Below are positions 1 to 5,535 of a DNA stretch of 5,868 nucleotides, piece by piece (within the stretch, counting starts at the first letter, position 1; every line of letters begins with the position of its first letter). Source of the DNA: Bacillota bacterium (GTDB lineage: Bacteria; Bacillota; Clostridia; DSM-8532); the NCBI GenBank assembly GCA_023446675.1, contig JAEXPO010000026.1, forward strand, positions 1 to 5,868, in the 5' to 3' direction. The notes under the pieces are model-generated. The model made no database searches, was not told the DNA's origin, and was given only the letters and a program-made list of their open reading frames with translations. A program made the position numbers and the translations under genes.

Positions 1-216
1 ATCACCGGTATTAAAATAGCCTCTCTTTTGTCGGAAATACGTGTTCGGGAAGCCAAGAGGCTTCTGATTACAACAAGCGACAGCCTCAGCGAAATAGCTG
101 AACAGGTTGGCTTCGGAAGCACAAAAACCTTCACCCGGTTTTTTAAGCAAACAGAGGATTCGACACCCGGACAATGGCGTGAAATTCATTTCCGATGTGC
201 GGACATTCCTCTTTAA
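1..216 (+). CDS. AraC-family transcriptional regulator, C-terminal end (5' partial)
   Basis: Only the last 71 residues are present; the reading frame is open from base 1, so the gene begins outside the window. What is visible is the second half of an AraC/XylS DNA-binding domain: the linker helix with the I-R-x-x-x-A-K-R-L-L pattern (about residues 13-22 of the fragment), then the second helix-turn-helix with S-L-S-E-I-A-E-Q-V-G-F (residues 28-38), F-T-R-F-F-K (44-49) and the closing T-P-G-Q-W-R (55-60). The Gly usual just before the Thr-Pro is replaced (T-E-D-S-T-P), a small deviation. The sensor domain cannot be seen, so a one-component AraC protein and a YesN-type response regulator are both possible. 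It lies upstream of a sugar ABC transporter in the same direction, a common arrangement for its activator (inference). The TTG at base 28 is internal to the conserved domain and is not a start. Confidence 0.87.
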   Translation: MTGIKIASLLSEIRVREAKRLLITTSDSLSEIAEQVGFGSTKTFTRFFKQTEDSTPGQWREIHFRCADIPL

Positions 217-235
217 ATTTAATCCTTCTTAAAAA

Positions 236-257
236 TGTCCGTAAATACCGACGGACA
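236..257. repeat. Perfect 7-bp inverted repeat, possible operator or minus-strand terminator
   Basis: TGTCCGT (236-242) and ACGGACA (251-257) are perfect inverted arms around an 8-base loop, 20 bases after the stop of the AraC gene. On the + strand the stem is followed by A7 rather than a T-run, so it does not look like a terminator for the upstream gene. On the - strand it is followed by TTTTT (235-231), but no minus-strand gene leads into it. The same TGTCC core recurs at the promoter of the next operon, so a regulator-binding site is an alternative. Confidence 0.5.
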
Positions 258-356
258 AAAAAATTCAGGCAACGGTCAAAAACCTTTACGCAAAAAGATC
301 CCCTTGGGGTGAAAACCGCAATCCCACTTGCAGCCAGTGTTTCAGGGAATCATTTT

Positions 357-384
357 TTGTCCCACACCGAATTCGCATTGTCCC
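357..384 (+). promoter_or_regulatory. TTGTCCC direct repeat, 21-bp spacing, candidate AraC-type operator
   Basis: TTGTCCC occurs at 357-363 and again at 378-384, exactly 21 bp apart, i.e. on the same helix face. The downstream copy abuts the predicted -35 region at 385-390. Known AraC-family activators often bind two direct half-sites about 21 bp apart, with the proximal one touching -35. That geometry fits here, and an AraC gene ends 140 bp upstream. The match is only 7 bp per half-site, so this is inference. Confidence 0.4.
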
Positions 385-413
385 TTTCAACAATATCGTG
401 CAAAACATATAAT
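385..413 (+). promoter_or_regulatory. Predicted sigma-A-type promoter of the transporter operon
   Basis: A perfect -10 box TATAAT lies at 408-413. At the ideal 17-bp spacing is a poor -35, TTTCAA (385-390; 3 of 6 matches to TTGACA). A strong -10 with a weak -35 is typical of promoters needing an activator, in keeping with the repeats just upstream. Transcription would begin near base 420, giving a leader of about 60 bases before the lipoprotein gene. Confidence 0.55.
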
Positions 414-465
414 CATCCTTGTAAAAAGGACTGCTGATATATGCAGTTTAAACAATCGAATACCG

Positions 466-475
466 AAAGGGAGGA
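466..475 (+). promoter_or_regulatory. Ribosome binding site fixing the lipoprotein start
   Basis: AAAGGGAGGA at 466-475 lies 6 bases (from the end of GGGAGG) before the ATG at 481. It decides for that start over the longer open frame from a TTG at 328, which would put 51 unrelated residues ahead of the signal peptide and begin upstream of the promoter. Confidence 0.85.
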
Positions 476-480
476 TTTCA

Positions 481-2241
481 ATGAAAGCGAAAAAGCTCTT
501 TACCTGTTTATTGAGTTTCCTTGTGACGGCATCTTTGGCACTTAGCGGATGCTCCAAATCCACCGTGGGTACTACTCCAACCCCGGAAAATTCCCCATCA
601 GGCACCTCCTCTGCCACCCCCACTCCAAGTGAAAGCTCCAATTCTCCGTGGACCCTTCTGGAAACTCTTAATAAAGCGGCAGGCGAATTAACGGTTCCCA
701 GAAGCTCCTACCTCTCTTATCCCGTTTCGGATAAAGATGCTTCCGGTATCACCTTAAGATATTGGCTCCCCCTTCCCAGTAACGTTTCAAAAAATTCACA
801 GTCCTGCAACGCAACCGAATGGGCGCGAATCTGGCAGGAAAAAACCGGTATTAAGGTTGAGTTTATTCATCCCACTCAAGGCAGCGAGGTTGAAGAATTT
901 GCTGTTTTAATTGCGGGAAGAGATCTTCCGGATATCATTGAATGGGAATGGACAAACGGCTATGCCGGGGGCCCTGCCGCCGCGGAGGATGAAGGCGTCC
1001 TTATCAATCTGGACAGCTACATCGCATCCGACGGATTGGCTGCCGATTTATGGCAGTATCTTCAGGACAACCCCATTGTCGATCGGGAAGTTAAAAATGA
1101 CTCGGGCAGCTACTACTGCTTCCCCTTTATTCGCGGAGACAAGTATCTCCAGTGCACCTCCGGCCCTCTCTACCGTGTTGACCTGTTCAACAAGGCAGGA
1201 GTCACAGGCACACCTGTAACCATGGACGACTGGACGGATGCCCTGACAAAGCTTAAGGCCTCCGGCGTTTCAAAGCCCATGGTTTCAGAAAACATGAACA
1301 ACCTTATGGCTTTCACCATGAACGCCTATAAAATCCGTCCCGATATGTACGTGGACGACGCTACCGGCAAGGTAAAATACGGTTTTATGGAAACGGGCTA
1401 TAAGGACTGGATGCTTAAAATGAACGAATGGGTTAAAAACGGCCTTATGGATCCCGATATTCTCACCAGCAACAGAACCACCCTGGAAACCTATATCATG
1501 ACCGGTGAAGGCGCGGTATGCTACGGCGCAGGCGGCGGCTACATGGGAACCTTCCTGACGACAGCGGCTTCCGCTCCTGAAACCTACGGCGCGGATTTTG
1601 ACCTTGCAGCAGCAAACTTCCCAGTCTTAAATAAAGGCGAAACCGTTATGTACGGCGGCGCATCCTACGATTACGCCACCACCTCCAGAGCCTCGGCTGT
1701 TATAACGGCGGATTGCAAATACCCTGATATCGCCGCTCAATTCCTGAATTACAGTTATAGCAAAGATGGACACATTGCCATTAACTTCGGCGAAGAGGGA
1801 AAATCCTACACACTGGTTGACGGCAAGCCCACCTACACCGATGAGGTTATGAAGAATCCCAATGGCTTAAGCCTGGCCGTTGCTATGGCACATTGGGGCA
1901 GGGGCAATATGTCCGGCGCCTTTGTTCAGGATCCCAACTACATCATTCAGTATTATGCTACCGAGCAGCAGAAAAAAGCGCTGTCATTGTGGAACGACGA
2001 AAGCGACAGCCAAAAAACCCTCATTCCTCCCATAACCTTAACCCCTGAGGAAAGCAAGCGCTATGCCACTCTCAACAGTGAAATCAACACCTATATGACA
2101 GAGCAGCGCGCCCGCTTCTTTACTCTGGAAGGCGATATTTCCGCCGAATGGGATTCCTATGTACAGAACCTCAAGAACATGGGAATAGAAGAGATGATTT
2201 CCATTTACCAGGCAGCACTGGATCGTTATAACGCACGTTGA
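481..2241 (+). CDS. Sugar ABC transporter solute-binding lipoprotein (family 1, LplA/LipO-like)
   Basis: The 586-residue protein should be the outer-face, membrane-anchored sugar receptor of a CUT1 ABC importer. The start at 481 is set by a good ribosome binding site and a type II signal peptide: basic M-K-A-K-K, a hydrophobic stretch (6-20), then lipobox L-S-G-C with the lipidated cysteine at residue 24. A Ser/Thr/Pro-rich linker (about 25-57) tethers the binding domain. The domain begins around I-T-L-R-Y-W-L-P and shows family features: W-x-E-K-T-G-I-K-V-E-F, the D-L-P-D-I-I segment, and a C-terminal Y-V-Q-N-L-K-N-M-G-I with Y-Q-A-A-L-D-R-Y. Length matches the large (about 500-590 residue) binding proteins that accompany LplB/LplC-type permeases, two of which follow. 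Known relatives serve oligosaccharides, including pectin or mannan fragments; the ligand here cannot be read from sequence. The neighbouring GH130 gene hints at a mannoside (inference). Confidence 0.93.
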   Translation: MKAKKLFTCLLSFLVTASLALSGCSKSTVGTTPTPENSPSGTSSATPTPSESSNSPWTLLETLNKAAGELTVPRSSYLSYPVSDKDASGITLRYWLPLPSNVSKNSQSCNATEWARIWQEKTGIKVEFIHPTQGSEVEEFAVLIAGRDLPDIIEWEWTNGYAGGPAAAEDEGVLINLDSYIASDGLAADLWQYLQDNPIVDREVKNDSGSYYCFPFIRGDKYLQCTSGPLYRVDLFNKAGVTGTPVTMDDWTDALTKLKASGVSKPMVSENMNNLMAFTMNAYKIRPDMYVDDATGKVKYGFMETGYKDWMLKMNEWVKNGLMDPDILTSNRTTLETYIMTGEGAVCYGAGGGYMGTFLTTAASAPETYGADFDLAAANFPVLNKGETVMYGGASYDYATTSRASAVITADCKYPDIAAQFLNYSYSKDGHIAINFGEEGKSYTLVDGKPTYTDEVMKNPNGLSLAVAMAHWGRGNMSGAFVQDPNYIIQYYATEQQKKALSLWNDESDSQKTLIPPITLTPEESKRYATLNSEINTYMTEQRARFFTLEGDISAEWDSYVQNLKNMGIEEMISIYQAALDRYNAR

Positions 2242-2243
2242 TA

Positions 2244-2262
2244 AAGGCGGTTTCCACGCCTT
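2244..2262 (+). other. Small stem-loop just after the lipoprotein gene
   Basis: AAGGCG (2244-2249) pairs with CGCCTT (2257-2262) around a 7-base loop, starting 2 bases after the stop codon. It has no T-run. It sits directly before the larger hairpin at 2273-2306, and together they could protect the 3' end of the lipoprotein message. Confidence 0.4.
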
Positions 2263-2272
2263 AAGGAAGCTG

Positions 2273-2306
2273 CCCGGAAGGTCTGCCTGTACGCAGGCCT
2301 TCCGGG
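2273..2306 (+). terminator. Strong intercistronic hairpin between lipoprotein and permease genes
   Basis: CCCGGAAGG (2273-2281) pairs with CCTTCCGGG (2298-2306). The stem continues through a T-G wobble and CTGC/GCAG to a 6-base loop (2287-2292), giving 14 bp in total. The following bases (TATATCCCTCTTATT) are pyrimidine-rich but not a clean T-run. This suggests a partial terminator or an RNA-stabilising element that leaves the binding-protein message more abundant than the permease message. That arrangement is known for other ABC importers; its role here is inferred. Confidence 0.65.
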
Positions 2307-2356
2307 TATATCCCTCTTATTAGCCGCAAGCTTGACCGAAGGAGGAACAACGGTAT

Positions 2357-3322
2357 ATGGAAAACGTAAAAAGCGCCAAAGTCGGCATACTGGCCGCTTC
2401 TCCACTAACAAAGCAAGGTTCGCTCTGGCGAAGAATAGTAAAGAACAGGGAGCTCTATTTAATTATCCTGCCTGTAATCATTTATTACATCCTGTTTCAT
2501 TATAAACCCATGTATGGGCTTATTATCGCCTTTCAGGATTTCAGTCCGCGAAAGGGTATTTCAGGCAGTAACTGGGTGGGATTTGAGAATTTCCTGACCT
2601 TTTTTAAAAGCATTTACTTCGGACGCATTATCTCCAACACTCTGACCATAAGCCTGTCCACACTTATTTTCGGATTTCCGGCTCCCATACTGCTGGCTCT
2701 TTTTATTAACGAGCTGCGGAGCAAGTTTTACTCCCGTTTTGTTCAAACCATCACCTATATGCCCCATTTTATTTCAATGGTCGTTATTTGCGCCATGATC
2801 CGGGAATTTGTAAAATCCGATGGCTTTATTACAGAGCTTATGGTGACCTTTTTCGGTTATGACGGCAAGGATATGCTTAGCAAGGCAAATGCCTTTGTTC
2901 CGATTTACGTTATCTCAAATATCTGGCAGGGCGTGGGCTGGGGCTCCATTGTTTATCTTGCGGCCTTAACAGCCATTGACCCCCAGCTCTATGAAGCGGC
3001 AAAGGTGGACGGCGCCAATACCCGCTGGCAGCAGACAATACATATCACTCTTCCCTGTCTGCTTCCCACCATCATCATTATGTTTATTATGCGCATGGGC
3101 CAGATGATGAGTATCGGGCATGAAAAGATTATTCTGCTTTACAATGAAGGCATTTACTCCACCGCCGATGTTATATCCACCTATGTCTACCGCATGGGGC
3201 TTGTTAACCGGCAGTATTCCTTCTCGGCAGCCGTGGGGCTGTTCAACTCCATAATCAATTTTACTCTGGTTATTCTTGCAAACCGTTTGAGCAGAAAATT
3301 CAGCGAAACGAGCTTATGGTAA
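2357..3322 (+). CDS. Sugar ABC transporter permease 1 (LplB/YteP type, CUT1)
   Basis: The 321-residue integral membrane protein is one half of the transmembrane channel. The start follows AAGGAGG (2339-2345) with 11 bases of spacing. The N-terminus carries the subfamily signature: K-N-R-E-L-Y-L-I-I-L-P at 29-39, H-Y-K-P-M-Y-G at 48-54, A-F-Q-D-F-S-P at 58-64, and G-I-S-G-S-N-W-V-G-F near 67-76. About six hydrophobic segments are visible (roughly 33-58, 95-117, 136-150, 178-205, 233-250, 288-309). The cytoplasmic EAA loop that docks on the ATPase is intact: E-A-A-K-V-D-G at 213-219 ending in L-P at 232-233. It follows the lipoprotein gene after a 115-bp gap holding two hairpins, and is 13 bp from permease 2, so all three are likely one operon. 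The closest families known to me are B. subtilis LplB and YteP; the substrate is not determined by this protein. Confidence 0.95.
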   Translation: MENVKSAKVGILAASPLTKQGSLWRRIVKNRELYLIILPVIIYYILFHYKPMYGLIIAFQDFSPRKGISGSNWVGFENFLTFFKSIYFGRIISNTLTISLSTLIFGFPAPILLALFINELRSKFYSRFVQTITYMPHFISMVVICAMIREFVKSDGFITELMVTFFGYDGKDMLSKANAFVPIYVISNIWQGVGWGSIVYLAALTAIDPQLYEAAKVDGANTRWQQTIHITLPCLLPTIIIMFIMRMGQMMSIGHEKIILLYNEGIYSTADVISTYVYRMGLVNRQYSFSAAVGLFNSIINFTLVILANRLSRKFSETSLW

Positions 3323-3335
3323 GGGGGGGAATAAA

Positions 3336-4247
3336 ATGGACAGACAAACCGTTAACAAGATTGTTCCTGTACGCAATAAAATAAAGCAAAGCCTCGGGGA
3401 TCAAGTGTTCGACGTCTTCAACGTTATTGTTCTGGGCATACTGGTCATCGTTTGCATCTATCCCTTCTGGTATGTCATATGCGCCTCCTTCAGCAAATCC
3501 GCTCTGTTTATGTCCCATTCGGGCCTTCTTTTTAAACCCGTAGGCTTCAGCCTGGCAGCCTATGAAAAGGTTTTTGAGAACACTTCGCTCTGGGTAGGCT
3601 ATGCCAATACCATTTTCTATGTTGTGGCAGGCACCAGCATCAATATTCTTATGACTGTTCTGGCCGCCTATTTTTTATCCCGGAAAAATGTGCCCGGAAA
3701 ATCCATTATCATGGTATTCATTATGTTTACCATGTATTTCTCAGGAGGCATGATACCGGCATTTTTAAACATTCAGTCCCTGGGCTTGTACAATACGCGC
3801 CTTGCTCTGCTCCTGCCGGGAGCGGTCAGCACCTTTAACCTTATTATCATGCGCACCGCCATGATGGGGGTTGACGATTGTATGGAAGAGTCGGCGCGCT
3901 TGGACGGCGCATCCCACTTTAAAATTCTGTTTCAAATCATGCTTCCCCTTACCCGTGCCACTTTGGCTGTTCTCGTTCTTTACTATGGGGTTGACCACTG
4001 GAACTCATGGTTTAATGCAATGATTTATCTTGACGATAAATCACTTGAGCCTCTGCAGCTCATTCTCAGACAGATTCTCATTATAAACGATATGAGCGAT
4101 ATGAATATCGGAGAGGATCAGGAGCTTATTTCAGAGACCATCAAGCATGCCACCATTATTGTATCCACCGTCCCCATCCTACTTTTGTATCCGTTCCTGC
4201 AGAAGTACTTTACAAAGGGCATGATGGTTGGCGCACTAAAGGGCTAA
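3336..4247 (+). CDS. Sugar ABC transporter permease 2 (LplC/YtcP type, CUT1)
   Basis: The 303-residue partner permease completes the transmembrane heterodimer. The start follows a very G-rich ribosome binding site (AA then G7 then A, 3321-3330) that overlaps the stop of permease 1, with 6 bases between the G-run and ATG. The first membrane segment is around 26-50 with Y-P-F-W-Y-V-I at 42-48, typical of this subfamily. Further hydrophobic segments lie near 88-113, 122-142, 155-175, 205-217 and 271-288. The EAA-type ATPase-docking loop is E-S-A-R-L-D-G-A-S from 185, ending in M-L-P at 202-204. The C-terminus, K-G-M-M-V-G-A-L-K-G, is the usual ending of LplC/YtcP-like permeases, so the gene is complete. 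No ATPase gene follows; the convergent GH130 gene begins 46 bp further on. CUT1 importers of this type commonly borrow a shared MsmX/UgpC-like ATPase (established for B. subtilis; inferred here). Confidence 0.95.
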   Translation: MDRQTVNKIVPVRNKIKQSLGDQVFDVFNVIVLGILVIVCIYPFWYVICASFSKSALFMSHSGLLFKPVGFSLAAYEKVFENTSLWVGYANTIFYVVAGTSINILMTVLAAYFLSRKNVPGKSIIMVFIMFTMYFSGGMIPAFLNIQSLGLYNTRLALLLPGAVSTFNLIIMRTAMMGVDDCMEESARLDGASHFKILFQIMLPLTRATLAVLVLYYGVDHWNSWFNAMIYLDDKSLEPLQLILRQILIINDMSDMNIGEDQELISETIKHATIIVSTVPILLLYPFLQKYFTKGMMVGALKG

Positions 4248-4293
4248 AAGGCTTTCAGAGCAAACCCAATCCTCTCCCGGAAAAGTGCCGCGC
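4248..4293. other. Short convergent gap, no clear terminator
   Basis: Forty-six bases separate the stops of permease 2 (+) and the GH130 gene (-). I see no GC-rich stem followed by a T-run on either strand, so termination may be Rho-dependent or lie inside the opposing gene, giving overlapping transcripts. Confidence 0.4.
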
Positions 4294-5292
4294 TTAATCC
4301 CTGGCTTGGCTGCACAGCCCTATCAAATCGTCCACATGGGCTGTGGCCAGGCATTCCACCGTATCGGCGGCGCCATAGTATATTTTAACCTCGCCAGTTT
4401 CTTCCAGGATCATGCCGCCGGGGAAAATCACATCGTTGCGAAAACCGTCCCGTTCATAGCCGGTTTCAGGTGAAAGGAGGGGCAGCTTGGACATTCCCAG
4501 AACCCTTGAGGGCTCCTCCCGGTCAAGAAGCATGATACCCCCATAGTACCTCTTCTGCCACATCGCCTCCCAGCCGTTTTTACCTCTGGAACGGTCAATA
4601 TCCACACCGTGAAAGGTGGTGAGCCAGCCTGCGCCAGTTAAAACGGGAGGAGCACCGGGTCCGATTTTATTATTGGCATAGGGCACATGCTCCACGGCAA
4701 GAACCAGCTCCGTATCGCCCCAGTAGCGCAGATCCGGAGATTTGGACAGCCATAGATCAAAGCGATCGTCTCCGCCCCTGCTGTATACGGGGAAGGGCCT
4801 TTCCAAACGGGTATACAAGCCTCCCGTTTTTTCGGGAAAGAGCACCATGTTTCGATTATCAGGAGCCGAAAGGCTTAAAATATCAAATCTTTCAAAATCC
4901 TCAGTCACCGCAATTCCGCCTCTTACCCCATGCCGGGTATCCACGGCAAAGCACATGTACACCCTGCCGTCCATAACGGTAAGCCTGGGATCGTAAGCGC
5001 GAAAAATCTCGTCGCTTTCCAGGGAGAAGCAGGGCTTGGGCGAAACGTCCCAGTGAAGCCCGTCATTGCTTACCGCCAGTCCCATATTGGTTCCCTTGAA
5101 GCCCTTACCTTTTTCGTAGCCATAATCGTTTCTGAAGACCATGACATACCGGCCTTCGTACTTGCACACGCCTGCGTTGAATATCAGAGAAGCCTCATAG
5201 GGAATATCCTTTGGGGAAAGAATGGGATTGGCGGGATGCCGGGTTATAACCGGGCTTGATTTTAAAAGGGGAGAAAGACTTTCGTTTGACAT
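4294..5292 (-). CDS. Glycoside hydrolase family 130 protein, probable beta-mannoside phosphorylase
   Basis: The 332-residue protein has no signal peptide or membrane segment, so it is cytoplasmic. Family 130 five-bladed propeller motifs run through it: N-P-I-L-S-P at 22-27, F-N-A-G-V at 38-42, V-F-R-N-D at 52-56, Y-D-P-R-L at 100-104, R-N-M-V-L-F-P-E-K at 147-155, K-I-G-P-G-A-P-P at 209-216, T-F-H-G-V at 226-230 and Y-Y-G-A-A-D at 305-310. D101 in the D-P-R motif fits the family's single catalytic acid. R54, R147, N148, K209 and H228 fit the phosphate-binding residues of characterised mannoside phosphorylases (assignment from memory). Their retention favours phosphorolysis, releasing alpha-mannose 1-phosphate, over hydrolysis as in the beta-1,2-mannosidase branch. 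The linkage (1,2 or 1,4) and acceptor cannot be decided. The start at 5292 is preferred over a TTG at 5313 because GAGAGG lies 9 bases before it. The gene converges with the transporter operon and diverges from an AraC regulator, suggesting it processes the imported sugar (inference). Confidence 0.9.
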   Translation of the reverse strand: MSNESLSPLLKSSPVITRHPANPILSPKDIPYEASLIFNAGVCKYEGRYVMVFRNDYGYEKGKGFKGTNMGLAVSNDGLHWDVSPKPCFSLESDEIFRAYDPRLTVMDGRVYMCFAVDTRHGVRGGIAVTEDFERFDILSLSAPDNRNMVLFPEKTGGLYTRLERPFPVYSRGGDDRFDLWLSKSPDLRYWGDTELVLAVEHVPYANNKIGPGAPPVLTGAGWLTTFHGVDIDRSRGKNGWEAMWQKRYYGGIMLLDREEPSRVLGMSKLPLLSPETGYERDGFRNDVIFPGGMILEETGEVKIYYGAADTVECLATAHVDDLIGLCSQARD

Positions 5293-5301
5293 AAAGAACA
5301 T

Positions 5302-5307
5302 CCTCTC
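5302..5307 (-). promoter_or_regulatory. Ribosome binding site fixing the GH130 start
   Basis: On the - strand GAGAGG lies 9 bases before the ATG at 5292-5290. The same bases would be inside the coding sequence if the in-frame TTG at 5313 were used, and they touch a second in-frame ATG at 5301-5299 with no spacing. The ATG at 5292 is therefore the best start. Confidence 0.75.
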
Positions 5308-5323
5308 ATACAATCAGTTTAGG

Positions 5324-5438
5324 AACCGGCAAGTAAAGCTTTCAGTTTCCGGATCCGTTAAAACCGGCAAGTAAAGCTTTCGGTTTCCGAATCCGTTAAA
5401 AACCGTCAGGTAATACTTTCGGTTTCCGCATTCATTGT
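5324..5438. repeat. Three tandem 38/39-bp repeats upstream of the GH130 gene
   Basis: Units begin at 5324, 5362 and 5401, each opening with AACCG. Units 1 and 2 agree at 36 of 38 positions. Unit 3 is diverged, with about 25 of 30 matching unit 2 over its first part and weak similarity after 5430. Each unit holds an inverted pair with a constant 14-base spacer: AAACCG/CGGTTT, perfect in unit 2 (5361-5366, 5381-5386) and unit 3 (5400-5405, 5420-5425), degenerate in unit 1 (5323-5328, 5343-5348). Units 1 and 2 also carry the palindrome AAAGCTTT. The array ends 31 bases from the GH130 start codon and faces the second AraC gene on the other side. It is most simply a cluster of regulator sites or repeated leader hairpins. 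It has no unique spacers and is not CRISPR. Confidence 0.85.
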
Positions 5439-5439
5439 A
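5434..5439 (-). promoter_or_regulatory. Possible -10 box (TACAAT) for the GH130 gene
   Basis: TACAAT on the - strand (ATTGTA on +) matches 5 of 6 bases of the -10 consensus, but no acceptable -35 lies 16-18 bases upstream. If used, transcription would start near 5427 and the tandem repeats would be in the 5' leader of the GH130 message. This is a weak prediction. Confidence 0.25.
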
Positions 5440-5451
5440 GGCCAAAGGACT

Positions 5452-5505
5452 AAAAAAAGGCAGGCACAAACAGGACCATTAAACGCCTTGGATGGCCTGT
5501 TCGTG
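5452..5505. other. Long stem-loop with adjacent A7/T7 tract
   Basis: CAC-A-AACAGG (5465-5474) pairs with CCTGTT-C-GTG (5496-5505). After a bulged A (5475), CCAT (5476-5479) pairs with ATGG (5492-5495) around a 12-base loop. The one A/C mismatch in the + strand becomes a G-U pair in - strand RNA, giving 10 uninterrupted pairs there. On the - strand the stem is followed, after 6 bases, by T7 (5458-5452). It could be a leader structure for the AraC gene or a minus-strand attenuator or terminator before GH130. Confidence 0.55.
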
Positions 5506-5517
5506 AGGGTGATTCCC

Positions 5518-5525
5518 AAAGGGGG
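5518..5525 (+). promoter_or_regulatory. Ribosome binding site of the second AraC gene
   Basis: AAAGGGGG lies 10 bases before the GTG at 5536, supporting that start. The CCC just before it (5515-5517) could pair either with GGG at 5507-5509 or with the G-run of this site across an AAA loop. These mutually exclusive 3-bp stems are too short to be more than suggestive. Confidence 0.55.
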
Positions 5526-5535
5526 CTGAAACGTC

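Noticed and set aside
300..309. CCCC-TT-GGGG as a hairpin or operator
   Set aside because: A 2-base loop is too small for a hairpin, and the sequence is not repeated elsewhere in the gap.
195..437. Small + strand reading frame of 80 codons in the regulatory gap
   Set aside because: It overlaps the end of the AraC gene and the promoter, has no ribosome binding site, and its product has no recognisable features.
328..480. Longer lipoprotein reading frame from a TTG at 328
   Set aside because: It has no ribosome binding site and starts upstream of the predicted promoter. It would also bury a clear signal peptide and lipobox behind 51 unrelated residues.
4930..5259. Plus-strand reading frame of 109 codons within the GH130 gene
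   Set aside because: Antisense to conserved GH130 motifs; no independent support.
5324..5438. CRISPR array
   Set aside because: The repeated units are contiguous, with no unique spacers between them, only three units, and no cas genes nearby.
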